DNA of 64,000 nucleotides, taken from NCBI GenBank assembly GCA_026004655.1, contig BPJO01000015.1, forward strand, positions 27,282-91,281. The letters run 5' to 3'. The notes beneath the pieces are model-generated. The model saw only the letters and a program-made list of their open reading frames with translations. It was not told the DNA's origin and searched no databases. Positions 1 to 8,797 of this stretch are shown piece by piece. Within the stretch, counting starts at the first letter, position 1; every line of letters starts with the position of its first letter. This DNA comes from Phycisphaerae bacterium. GTDB lineage: Bacteria > Planctomycetota > Phycisphaerae > Tepidisphaerales > Tepidisphaeraceae. Made by a program: the position numbers and the translations under genes.

Positions 1-950
1 TCGATCGCGAATCGACGCATCGCCAGTCGGTCAAGCCCCATTCCAAAAGCAAATCCCTGATACATGTCCGGATCGATCCCCCCATTTCGGAGTACCTCAG
101 GACGCATCATCCCAGCTCCAAGCAGTTCCATCCAACGACCCTTCCACAAAACATCGACCTCCGCACTGGGAGTTGTAAATGGAAAATAGCTCGGGCGAAA
201 CCTCAACCGAATGTCCTGACCCAACAAAGCGGTCAGAAGGGTGTATAGAGTGGATTTCAAATCCGCAAAACTGATATTTTTGTCAATACAGATCGCGTCA
301 AGTTGATTGAAGATGGGATAATGGGTTGCGTCGATCTCGTCTCGTCGATAACACCGACCGGCAGTCATCGCCCGGATCGGGGGCTGACTCGAAAGCATTC
401 TCATGCATCGGATCTGGAAAGCGGTCGTATGGGTCCTCAGGACATGCCCGTCGCGCGTGTAAAAACTGTCATGACTGTCTCTGGACGGGTGCCAATCCGG
501 GGTATTCAGAGCATCAAAATTATAATACTCTTCCTCGTACTCCGGGTAATCGTCGTATCGGAAACCCATTCCGATCAGAATACCCTTCAATTCTTCCAAA
601 ACCTGATGAATCGGATGCCGACGACCTACTCCCTGTCTCAAGCCAGGCATCGTGACATCAATCCCGTCAACCCCCTGTGCACGCGCACCGGTCGATAAAG
701 CCCCTTTTCGGGCTTCCCAAACCGACTGAATCTGGTTTTTGGCAGCATTCACAGCTTGACCGAACGCCGGTTTATCATCCTTGGGTAACCTGCCCAATTC
801 TTTCATCAGTTTTGTGATCTTCCCCTCTTTACCGAGATATTTGATCCGCAACTGCTCTAGTGCTTCTAGAGAATCGACAGAAGCAATCTCCTGGCTGGCA
901 GTTTCGGCGATTAAACTCACCTCACGGGTCAATAATTCGATCGTACTCAT
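1..950 (-). CDS. pheS: Phenylalanyl-tRNA synthetase alpha subunit, 3' end cut by window edge
   Basis: PheS charges tRNA-Phe as the catalytic half of the cytoplasmic alpha2-beta2 enzyme. The reverse-strand reading from the ATG at 948-950 stays open to base 1 (about 316 residues). It contains the N-terminal coiled-coil arm with the LGKEGKIT motif near residue 40, then class II synthetase motif 2 (RCYRRDEIDATHYPIFNQ) and, at the very end, motif 3 (GFAFGMGLDRLAM) near residue 303. Only the last few dozen residues are missing, beyond the window. pheT would be expected further left, outside the window. No strong Shine-Dalgarno precedes the ATG. Identification rests on colinear family motifs and is firm. 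Confidence 0.95.
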   Translation of the reverse strand, partial: MSTIELLTREVSLIAETASQEIASVDSLEALEQLRIKYLGKEGKITKLMKELGRLPKDDKPAFGQAVNAAKNQIQSVWEARKGALSTGARAQGVDGIDVTMPGLRQGVGRRHPIHQVLEELKGILIGMGFRYDDYPEYEEEYYNFDALNTPDWHPSRDSHDSFYTRDGHVLRTHTTAFQIRCMRMLSSQPPIRAMTAGRCYRRDEIDATHYPIFNQLDAICIDKNISFADLKSTLYTLLTALLGQDIRLRFRPSYFPFTTPSAEVDVLWKGRWMELLGAGMMRPEVLRNGGIDPDMYQGFAFGMGLDRLAMRRFAI

Positions 951-1106
951 GGGGCTGTGTGTGATACCCCATCCGATCCCCCTCGGCAAGCATAGGACCC
1001 GTCAACCAAGGAAAACTTCGCCTCGATCGGCGCACCGGCTTTGTATGAGCGAAACATGCCGAGACAAAAAGACGGTTGGTATTGACCTGCTTTTCCCAAT
1101 CCTTCC

Positions 1107-2384
1107 TTAACCTAATCGATCAAGCTGGACGACATCGATTCGTACGCAGTTTTCCGAAACTTCACGGGCAATCGTTGGTAATCGATACCTCTGTCCGTCG
1201 AAGCGTCGAATCACGCCCCTTCCCGGACTTCCTAATAACTGTCGGTCTATGTTAATCATCAGATCCGATCCGTTAGGCTTGCGGAGGACGATTGTTGGTA
1301 ACCAGGGAAGTCCCAAAGTATAGTTTGGGAAACTTGGGCAAATTGGGTAATATCGAATAATGCCAATGAAAACCAAGGAGACATCCCGCCATTATTTTCG
1401 TCCCCCGCAAATCCACGGGACGTAAACGAATAAAGCTCGTTCAAAACCTGATGCATATGATGATACTTTTCAGGCGTCCCGGCCAAGGTGTACAACCATA
1501 ACACCTGATGCATGTGCGGATTGCAATGGGCATACTGACCGAAATCGACCCTGGACATTTCCTTCATCTCGTGGACCTCGGACGGATAGCTGCCCGTCTC
1601 AAACACCGGAGGCGTGTCAAGCAGAGTATCAATCTTTTGAACCAGACCGTCCGGTCCGCCCATGAGCCGAATCCGTCCTGCCAGATCATGAGGAACTGCC
1701 CAAGTACACTGCCAAGCCATCCTTTTACGTAGGGCCCGCCCCAGGCAACTGGATCAAAGGGTTGAACCCAGGATCCGTCGGTCAAACATCCCCGAATAAA
1801 CCCGACCGCGGGATCAAACACGTTCCGCCAACGCTGGGATGCCTTCCCAGCTGCGTCCTATCAATTCCCTTTCTAATGTGATTCGGGCTTGCACGACATG
1901 AGATCCGGTCTGACTCGCTTCCATCGTACCCGGGTAGTCGAGCGGAACAGCCTCTACAATCATCCTGGGAAATGTTTCATTATCAAACTCACACCGAATG
2001 ACCGCGCCATGAAGGTTGGGGTCAGTCTCATATGACAGCGGTATCTGGTCAGGTCACGCTGCATTCATCGGGACGAAAGATGGACTCTTGAAATTCGATA
2101 GAAGGATGCCCGAGCCAGCGGATCGCGAATGACAGGTCCTGTCTGGGGCATAACGCATAGCGCAGCATAATCCCCGATCCACGGGCTTGGCTGGTGCGTT
2201 AGACGCATTCCCTGGACCTTGGGTTCATAGGGATCGAACAACCATCGACCGGTATTGTTTGCAAAGACCAATGATGCATTCCCCAAGGCAAGGACACGAT
2301 CGGAAGCGTATTTCCGAACGATAGCGAACTCCTGGATTCAGTTCCCTGAAGTATACAGACTTCATTAAGAAGTGACTGGCTCAC
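1107..2384 (-). pseudogene. Decayed glycoside hydrolase family 92 (alpha-mannosidase) pseudogene
   Basis: Fragments in all three reverse frames line up in order with the GH92 family. The N-terminal part carries GNTLPIVSLPWGMHHW (about 2290-2340) and RLTHQPSPWIGDY (about 2180-2220). The C-terminal part carries FDPAVGFIRG (about 1790-1820), AWQCTWAVPHD (about 1690-1720), FGQYAHCNPHMH (about 1510-1550) and the GGMSPWF segment (about 1375-1395), which runs on in another frame to the stop at 1107. Frameshifts lie near 2250, 2100, 1720 and 1370, with an in-frame stop near 2055. At about 1855-1870 the N-terminal domain jumps straight to the late catalytic domain, so roughly 250-300 residues of a normal ~750-residue GH92 enzyme are gone. 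The intact enzyme would trim alpha-mannose from secreted glycans. This remnant cannot be functional. Confidence 0.85.
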
Positions 2385-2457
2385 TCTTGCCTGGCGGACC
2401 GACCTGCGTGAACGAACATAAACTCAGCAGAAACGGGAGTAAATCGTATAAAGACGA

Positions 2458-2922
2458 TTAGCCTATCTGTTCTGCGATCTTACGCCGGGCAGCGACCGCC
2501 AGCTCATCACAACGGTTGTTGTAAGCATCCATCGCATGACCGCGAACCCATTTCCATTCAACCCGATGGGTACGGGTCAGGTCCAACAATTTCATCCATA
2601 AGTCCTGATTTTTGACGGGTTTACGATTAGCCGTCTTCCAACCTTTCTTCTGCCAGTTGCTCAACCACTGTTGTGTGAAGGCGTTTTTTACATACTCGCT
2701 GTCGGTAATGAGTCGAACGGAACAGGGTTCCTTGAGTCGAGACAGCGCCTCAATAACCGCAGTGAGTTCCATACGGTTATTGGTGGAATTTTTTTCGCCG
2801 CCTGAAATTTCCACTTTTTTGCCCGAATCCGGATGAATCAAGATAGCTGCCCAACCTCCGGTTCCAGGATTTGGGTCACAGGCCCCATCGGTATAGATAA
2901 TGACTGCAGGATTGTCGGACAT
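2458..2922 (-). CDS. rnhA: Ribonuclease HI
   Basis: A 154-residue ribonuclease H that removes the RNA strand of RNA-DNA hybrids in the cytoplasm (primers, R-loops). The complete acidic active site is visible, counted from the ATG at 2922: Asp12 in YTDGAC, Glu52 in NRMEL, Asp74 in TDSEY and Asp139 in NRCDELA. The flexible His129 lies in RGHAM, and the basic protrusion (WQKKGWKTANRK) is present as in the E. coli type. Length matches the family (about 155). A TTG one codon upstream is in frame, but the ATG is preferred. It stands alone on the minus strand, beside the GH92 remnant. Assignment is secure. Confidence 0.96.
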   Translation of the reverse strand: MSDNPAVIIYTDGACDPNPGTGGWAAILIHPDSGKKVEISGGEKNSTNNRMELTAVIEALSRLKEPCSVRLITDSEYVKNAFTQQWLSNWQKKGWKTANRKPVKNQDLWMKLLDLTRTHRVEWKWVRGHAMDAYNNRCDELAVAARRKIAEQIG

Positions 2923-3004
2923 CAATCTTTGATCAAATTAATTAAGAAATCAGATCGGAGCCTTGGTGAGAACTCAAAAGTTCTTTCCGCGGTAACCGGA
3001 ACAA

Positions 3005-3871
3005 TCACCTATCATCGGGTTCCTGATCGACGCTCCGAACCACCGAACCGGCGAGTGTTTGAAGCGGAACCGGTGCTGAAAGATCCTGTTTCGATTTACG
3101 GGCCTTTTTTTCCTTAGGTTTGTTTACTGCCTTTTCAGGAATGAGTTCTTCGGGAATGTATAAAATCCTTCCACACGACGGACAAAAAACCAGTTCATCC
3201 CGACTGTGCAGCCGATTATAAATATCCACCGTTAGATCAATATTGCAGATTGTTGCAATGTACTCTTCCCGTTTCGGGTGGGGTTTGTCGATCGGTTCGA
3301 GGGCTTCACCGTCATATCGTTCGGCCAATCGGTCAAAAATCTGTCTAACTTTTTCAGGGACAACACTGTAGGCCTGTTCGCGAGCCGGTTTGAGGGATTC
3401 GACCTCGGCAGAGAGTTCGCGGACCTGAGCATCGATCGAACCTTGCATCTCAACAAGCTTATTTTTTTCATGTATTAGCTGGTTACCAAGTGTTTCGACC
3501 TCCTTCTGAAGTTTTTCGATGGTTTCCATCAACTTCAGCGATTCTTCCTCTAGTTTGGATTTATCGACTTTATGAGTGTTGATTTCGATCAGAAGAGCTT
3601 GATATTCGCGATTGGTTTGGGCTTGGGATTGTTGCTGGCGAAGACGATCGATTTTTTCATCACGAGATTTGATCTCCAGCTCTAATTCTGCATTTTTGGC
3701 CTGATGTTTGACTAAATCCGACGAACAGTTCTGCTGGCGACTAGTCAGATCATCGACTTTTCGGTTTTGAAGACGCACATTCTTGGTTACCGCTTCCAGC
3801 CGTTTTTCGGCTTCACGCAGTCGGGAATCAGCCTGGTACAATTTGTAAAGGGCGACATTCGTCGGGCCCAT
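3005..3871 (-). CDS. Coiled-coil protein with C-terminal zinc-ribbon (zf-RING_7 / CT398-like)
   Basis: A 288-residue protein. Residues about 15-165 form a long charged coiled coil (hairpin type), followed by a zinc-ribbon-like segment at 200-240 containing VFCPSCGRILY, then a basic tail. This layout matches the widespread bacterial family annotated as C4-type zinc ribbon protein (Chlamydia CT398 relatives), whose role is unclear; nucleic-acid binding has been suggested. Only three ribbon cysteines are seen (C209, C230, C233). The usual first cysteine of the C-x2-C pair is replaced by Ala206 in the stretch IATICNIDL. The ATG at 3871 has a good ribosome-binding site (AAGGAG). It is transcribed alone, and its gene neighbours give no functional hint. 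Confidence 0.8.
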   Translation of the reverse strand: MGPTNVALYKLYQADSRLREAEKRLEAVTKNVRLQNRKVDDLTSRQQNCSSDLVKHQAKNAELELEIKSRDEKIDRLRQQQSQAQTNREYQALLIEINTHKVDKSKLEEESLKLMETIEKLQKEVETLGNQLIHEKNKLVEMQGSIDAQVRELSAEVESLKPAREQAYSVVPEKVRQIFDRLAERYDGEALEPIDKPHPKREEYIATICNIDLTVDIYNRLHSRDELVFCPSCGRILYIPEELIPEKAVNKPKEKKARKSKQDLSAPVPLQTLAGSVVRSVDQEPDDR

Positions 3872-3992
3872 CGCACTCCTTGGTTATGACCTTCAACATC
3901 TTAATTATGCCAATTTGATCCGAATGTGAAAGTGCTCGATCCCTGAAAAGATTGTTGAATGTAAACTCGGTTGGAGTCAAAGAAAAACGCGT

Positions 3993-5063
3993 CTAGCGAT
4001 TATTTTTGCTCAACAGAACTCGGGCGCGGTGTCGTACCCGAGGGTCTGGATCATTCAGACAGTCGGCTAAGAAGGCGTCATCCGCGAGCAGTTGTTCAGA
4101 CGTTCTGGAATCCGTCGTGTTGTTCTGGATGAACGCTTCGATCCGGTCAGCAGCTTCGGGGTGTAGAGACCGACGGTCAATCCTCATTGCCGCGAGAACA
4201 CCGGGACGCTTGAGCGATGCTAGTTCTCGGCTGGCACGTTCTCGAATGACAGGGTCCGGGCTGGAAAGATCAGGAATAATCCTTCGAACAATTTCCAAAA
4301 CGTCCGGATCCGGCTTCAAATCATCAAAAACCCGATACACGTCCCCTGCAGCCGGTAGAAACGTCATTTGCCCCCCGGACAGCCGGTGGATAAGTGGGAT
4401 CAAGTATAGTCTGGCCTCTTCGGGGTATTCTCGTATGAACTCCCATGTGGTTCTTGTGCGGAAGATCAGGTCTGTTCTCGATTCGCCTAAGGGCGCAATT
4501 GCTAGTTCCACCGTATCGGGTGAAAGGACCAATAGTACAGAACGCGGGACATTCTGCCGATCGATGATAGCGGCTTGAACGACCGTATTTTCAGGTGAAA
4601 TACGAAGCAATGTCAGTCGGAGCTGTCGATCGACCACCGCATCGTCCATGGCTGCGATCAGTTGCAGGTGATCCGTAGGTTCAGAGCGAAAGGCATCCCA
4701 CTGTCTTCCGACGCAGGAAAGTTTCCATGCATAGTCGCTGCCTTCCAGCTCCACGACACTGGTCCGCCAGTTTCGCAGCAAAGGTCCGATCCGAGTGGCG
4801 GGTTGGGCTTTTATCCGATGGGTATCGTGCTCAACCACTACCCTGATCAGTTCCTGAAAAGATATCTTGGTCTCGGGACGAACCCATCCACCGTCTACCA
4901 GGCGCCATCCCGGACGAACGGGAAGTTTTTTGGCTTTGTTGCTGATTTCTGTCGATGGTCGCGTGACAGGGCTGGGGTTGGGAGACGGATTTTGTCCCCA
5001 AGCTACTCCCATGCCGAGGCTTAGACAACAGACCAGGCTGCGGATCATGAAAAACCTCAACAT
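3993..5063 (-). CDS. Secreted hypothetical protein with C-terminal HEAT-like repeats
   Basis: A 356-residue protein I cannot assign to a named family. It begins with a signal peptide (two arginines, then a hydrophobic core and GVAWGQ, cleavage near residue 23), followed by a Pro/Asn/Ser-rich linker. The middle (about 60-250) is a mixed alpha/beta region with no motif I recognise. The last ~90 residues contain two short alpha-helical repeats of HEAT type, each with a 'DPxxRxRA' core (DPVIRERASRELASL and DPDPRVRHRARVLL). Its start overlaps the yqeY stop as TAATG, so translation is probably coupled to yqeY even though one product is exported and the other cytosolic. Export and repeats are visible in the sequence; function is unknown. 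Confidence 0.7.
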   Translation of the reverse strand: MLRFFMIRSLVCCLSLGMGVAWGQNPSPNPSPVTRPSTEISNKAKKLPVRPGWRLVDGGWVRPETKISFQELIRVVVEHDTHRIKAQPATRIGPLLRNWRTSVVELEGSDYAWKLSCVGRQWDAFRSEPTDHLQLIAAMDDAVVDRQLRLTLLRISPENTVVQAAIIDRQNVPRSVLLVLSPDTVELAIAPLGESRTDLIFRTRTTWEFIREYPEEARLYLIPLIHRLSGGQMTFLPAAGDVYRVFDDLKPDPDVLEIVRRIIPDLSSPDPVIRERASRELASLKRPGVLAAMRIDRRSLHPEAADRIEAFIQNNTTDSRTSEQLLADDAFLADCLNDPDPRVRHRARVLLSKNNR

Positions 5064-5497
5064 TACTTGCCTGTCAATTTGGATTTGAGAATCGGGTTGA
5101 CGATCGCGGGGTCTACTTGTCCGCCATGCTGTTTCATGAAAGCCCCCATCGCTTTTCCGATGTCTTTCTCAGAAAAATGGTTCTGGGCCAAAAACGCGTT
5201 GACCAAGGCTTCGGTTTCCTGTTTCGAAGCTTTCCGGGGCAGATATTCTTCGACAACCGCGATTTCGGCTTTTAATTTTTCGACCTCCTGCGTCCGTCCC
5301 AGCTTTTCATATTCCTCAAGACTCTTTCGGAGTTTCTTGCCATAGGCTTCGACCGCTTGCTCGGGGGTAGGCTTGTTGGGTTGCAGATCGACATTCTTGA
5401 CGTCACTGATAAGCATTCGAATCACTCCCAGGCGGTCTTTCTGACCGGATTTCATCGCTGACTTCATGTCTTCCTGCAGTCTGGTGAGCAGATCCAT
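5063..5497 (-). CDS. YqeY / GatB-like tRNA-binding domain protein
   Basis: A 144-residue, all-helical cytoplasmic protein of the YqeY family, related to the C-terminal domain of GatB and thought to help tRNA-dependent amidation or tRNA recognition. Typical features are the start MDLLTRLQEDMKSAMK, the helix RLGVIRMLISDVKN, the EEYLP motif near residue 85 and the C-terminal GAFMKQHGGQVDPAIVN. Length is normal for the family. A GGAGAA ribosome-binding site lies 8 bases before the ATG. It is the first gene of a two-gene unit with the secreted HEAT-like protein (TAATG overlap) and is divergent from rho. Confidence 0.92.
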   Translation of the reverse strand: MDLLTRLQEDMKSAMKSGQKDRLGVIRMLISDVKNVDLQPNKPTPEQAVEAYGKKLRKSLEEYEKLGRTQEVEKLKAEIAVVEEYLPRKASKQETEALVNAFLAQNHFSEKDIGKAMGAFMKQHGGQVDPAIVNPILKSKLTGK

Positions 5498-5600
5498 AAG
5501 GTTTGTTCTCCGTTTGTTATTCGTATATGCTGATTCTATGCGAAGGAAGAGGCCTCGTTAACACTTCCTGTCGCATGATTTTCCGAACATATCAAGGTTT

Positions 5601-6698
5601 ATGATGCCAGACTCACTGGTTGAAGGTATTTTGCATATTAAGGATGAACGAAAAGATGGGGAACTCCGTGACCCGTCTCACCCACTTCGACCGGCACGTC
5701 CCGGAGGTGTGATCGTACCGAGAAAACTCCTGATCGATTATCAGCTCCGCCCCGGGCACCTTGTCCAAGGCGCTTTGAAGGGTCGACACCTGAACGATCT
5801 GGCTCGGATCGAAGATACTCCGGTTCAGGAATACACCCCCCGCCCCCCCATTTATGACGCGACCGCACTGGACCCGGCCCCACAAATCCGTCTCGAACAC
5901 AACCCCCAGGAACTGACCACCCGGATCATCGATCTGCTGACGCCCGTCGGATTCGGTCAGCGTGGATTGATCGTTGCGCCCCCACGCACAGGCAAGACCA
6001 TCCTCCTGCAGAATATCGCCCGTGGGATCCACGCCAACTACCCCCACGCCGATTTGGTACTTCTGCTGATCGATGAACGTCCGGAAGAAGTGACTGACAT
6101 GAAACGAAATGTTCCCGGTACGGTCTTTGCCTCGAGCAATGACAATACCTTGGACAAACACCTGGATCTATCCCAACTGGTCATCGAACGCTGCAAACGC
6201 AAAGTGGAAAACGGAAAAGACGTGATCGTGCTTCTGGACTCGTTGACGCGCATGGGACGGGCTTTCAATACCGATTCTCGTTCTGGAAAGACTCTTTCCG
6301 GTGGTGTTGATTCTCGAGCGCTGGATATTCCCAAAAAGCTCTTCGGTGCAGCCCGGCGACTGGAAGAAGGCGGGTCCTTGACCATTCTGGCAACTTGTCT
6401 GATCGATACCGGTAGTCAAATGGACAAGGTCATTTTTGAAGAGTTCAAGGGAACCGGTAACATGGAACTTACCCTGGATCGGCAACTGGCGAATCAACGT
6501 ATTTTTCCCGCCATCAATATTCCCTCTTCAGGAACACGCAAAGAGGAGTTATTGCTTGATCCACAAACTCTTGCAGCCGCACGCAACATTCGTAAACACC
6601 TTGTGTCATTACCCCCCGCTCAGGCCATGAAATCACTGATTGATGCCATGTCCAAGGTCAAGACCAATCGCGAATTAGTCAGCGTTATCAAAACATAG
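5601..6698 (+). CDS. rho: Transcription termination factor Rho
   Basis: A 365-residue Rho hexameric RNA helicase that ends transcription at Rho-dependent sites. The ATPase domain is complete: Walker A APPRTGKT at about 126-133, the DERPEEVTDMKR segment, Walker B VIVLLDSLTRMGRA at about 207-220, the Q-loop GGVDSRALDIPKKLFGAAR, the arginine-finger region SLTILATCLIDTGSQMD and the C-terminal FKGTGNMEL. It is shorter than E. coli Rho (419). The N-terminal helical bundle is missing and the RNA-binding OB-fold region (1-90) is divergent. Transcribed alone, divergent from yqeY and convergent with the galU-like gene. Several intergenic hairpins in this window lack a U-tract, which fits reliance on Rho, but that link is inference. 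Confidence 0.96.
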   Translation: MMPDSLVEGILHIKDERKDGELRDPSHPLRPARPGGVIVPRKLLIDYQLRPGHLVQGALKGRHLNDLARIEDTPVQEYTPRPPIYDATALDPAPQIRLEHNPQELTTRIIDLLTPVGFGQRGLIVAPPRTGKTILLQNIARGIHANYPHADLVLLLIDERPEEVTDMKRNVPGTVFASSNDNTLDKHLDLSQLVIERCKRKVENGKDVIVLLDSLTRMGRAFNTDSRSGKTLSGGVDSRALDIPKKLFGAARRLEEGGSLTILATCLIDTGSQMDKVIFEEFKGTGNMELTLDRQLANQRIFPAINIPSSGTRKEELLLDPQTLAAARNIRKHLVSLPPAQAMKSLIDAMSKVKTNRELVSVIKT

Positions 6699-6734
6699 TC
6701 GCGTTTAAAAACTCAATACGATCTTTTAAAGGTT

Positions 6735-7691
6735 TCAGGCTTTGACCTGAGTTGCCAGAATCCGGGCAATCGCTTCGCAGATTTCGGTTCGATGAATACC
6801 GTTTAACGCCAAAGCCAACTGAGTTTCCATCAATCCATAGGGAATTCCCGTATCCAACCGTTGGCCGTGGGCGTGAACGAGCCAATATTTGTCGGTCTGC
6901 TGTCGTAAATGTTCTTGGGCAGCGGTGAGCTGAATTTCCCCTTTTTCACGGATGTTATTCTTAATCAGATATTCTAAAGAATCGAAAATTCCGGGTCCGA
7001 AGCAGTACAAGCCAAAATGGGCAAAATAATTGCCCGCAGGCAGACCCGGAGTGACCAGATGCTCTCGGGCAAACTCGATACTGGGTTTCTCATGAATTAG
7101 TTCAGCTTTATAGATCCCCTGATTCGCATCGATCGGGGAACCCTTGCATACACCGAACAAGTGCAGCAGACGCTCGAGTGTGGGTTGAACCGCCGAGCAG
7201 GCATCGAGCATGTATTGTTCAAAAACCTTGATTAATTGTCGGGCGCAGCGGTCCTTGATATCGGAAATATAAATATGATCCCCTAACATCAGAAGAATTG
7301 GTTCACCATTGGCGAACTTTTTGGCTTGGTAGACCGCGTGACCAAATCCTTCAGGCGTTTCCTGGACCGCAAAATGAAGCCGCTCCCCGAACGCGTGTAG
7401 TTTTTCGGATTCGAGGATAGCCCAATCCTTTCCCCGATACGCACGGGCTTCTTCGTCATTCATCCTACGGAAATATTCCCGGTAATACTTTTCCTGTCCC
7501 GGTGGAGTGATGATGCAGATTTCTTCAATACCCGATTCGATCGCTTCTTCCCCGATGATCTGAATAACGGGCTTGGAAAGCCCGTCCCGATCTACCAGCG
7601 GGAACATCTCTTTCTTAACCGCATTGCTGGCAGGATATTGACGTGTCCCTCGACCGGCAGCGGTAATAACAGCCTTACGAACCTTGGCCAT
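6735..7691 (-). CDS. galU: UTP-glucose-1-phosphate uridylyltransferase (GalU-like)
   Basis: A 318-residue nucleotidyltransferase that most likely makes UDP-glucose from UTP and glucose-1-phosphate. The N-terminal nucleotide-binding loop (ITAAGRGTR, residues 9-17) and the following KKEMFPLVD segment match the GalU signature. LMLGDHIY near residue 135 supplies the metal-binding aspartate, and the NxFxHFGLYCFGPGIF region matches the C-terminal half of the sugar-binding core. Other sugar-nucleotide pyrophosphorylases are possible, but the KEM-P-VD motif favours GalU. A GGAGAT ribosome-binding site precedes the ATG. UDP-glucose would feed the UDP-glucose dehydrogenase at 44.1-45.5 kb and the glycosyltransferase at 34 kb. 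Confidence 0.82.
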   Translation of the reverse strand: MAKVRKAVITAAGRGTRQYPASNAVKKEMFPLVDRDGLSKPVIQIIGEEAIESGIEEICIITPPGQEKYYREYFRRMNDEEARAYRGKDWAILESEKLHAFGERLHFAVQETPEGFGHAVYQAKKFANGEPILLMLGDHIYISDIKDRCARQLIKVFEQYMLDACSAVQPTLERLLHLFGVCKGSPIDANQGIYKAELIHEKPSIEFAREHLVTPGLPAGNYFAHFGLYCFGPGIFDSLEYLIKNNIREKGEIQLTAAQEHLRQQTDKYWLVHAHGQRLDTGIPYGLMETQLALALNGIHRTEICEAIARILATQVKA

Positions 7692-7803
7692 TCGATCTCC
7701 TCAATCAACTTGTATGAAACATATCCGAGACCGGCGATGGAGCAAGTGATCTAAAACCCCGTTTCACTGATTTCATCATGAACAACCCTTGGACATCCCC
7801 CGA

Positions 7804-8797
7804 CTAGTTTGATCTTAACCGACCCGTTCGTAGCTGGTTTAAGGCTACGGCTGTGATGATAATTAGTCCGATCACGATTTCTTGTGTCGGTTTTTCCCAG
7901 CCTGCCTGTTGGGCACCAATATTTAGTACACCGATCAGCAAGGCACCAACCACTGTTCCAAAAATCGTCCCTACACCGCCCCTCAAGCTCGTTCCACCGA
8001 TCACACAAGCTGCGATGATGTATAACTCATACATCATGGCACCGGTGGGTTGCCCCATGTTGAGCTTGCTAAACTCCAATACCCCAGCGAGTCCAAAAAA
8101 AGCACCCCCGAGTGCGTAAACCAGAACCTTGGTTTTCTCTACTGACACCCCGCACAGACGAGCAGTCGCTTCATTGGATCCGACTGCGTAAATGTGTCGT
8201 CCTAGACGTGTGTACCGAAGAAACAGACCCGCCGCGATCGCGGCCAATAAAGTCAGCCAGACCCCGAACGGAACCAGTTGAAAATTAAACTCAATACTCT
8301 GAACCGGGAACATCAACTTTCGATATAACCAGTTCGATGTATCAGGGCTGATCTCCTGATTATCCGCAATGCGTTTGGTAAACCCCCGGATCGAAACCAG
8401 TCCGCCTAATGTGATGATAAAAGGTACGATTTTCAGCCAGGTAATTAGCAAACCCTGCACCATGCCGACGATCATCCCCGACAGCACCCCTGCCAGTACG
8501 GCTAGAGGCGTATACACCACCGGATGCTCGGGGACCCCCCATTCGCAGGGTCATGGCTGTGACCACCATCGATAACGCGATTGTCGATCCCGCAGCCAGA
8601 TCGATCCCGCCTGTCAGCATGATCATGGTCATGCCCAGTCCGCCCATCGCGAATACCGCAGACTGGCGAAAAATATTCTCGATATTCCCTGCTGACACAA
8701 AAGACGGACCGACCAGGATCCAGAATGCGATAAACACGCCAGCCAGTGCCAGTACCCTAGCCCCGGATTCGATCACCAAACGCATCTCCTTTTTCAT
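7804..8797 (-). CDS. rbsC: Ribose-type ABC transporter permease (RbsC-like), one frameshift
   Basis: Inner-membrane permease of a sugar importer of the ribose/xylose/galactose class. The reading starts at the ATG at 8797 (MKKEMRLVIESG), passes the hydrophobic segments and MIMLTGGIDLAAGS, then breaks at the G6 run at about 8535-8540. It resumes in another frame (VVYTPLAVLAGVLSG) and continues through GGLVSIRG and VIGGTSLRGGVGTIFGT to the stop at 7804. Dropping one G gives about 330 residues, the normal length, so a sequence error is more likely than inactivation. Its ATG overlaps the rbsA stop as ATGA. Third gene of the rbsB-rbsA-rbsC operon. Confidence 0.88.
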
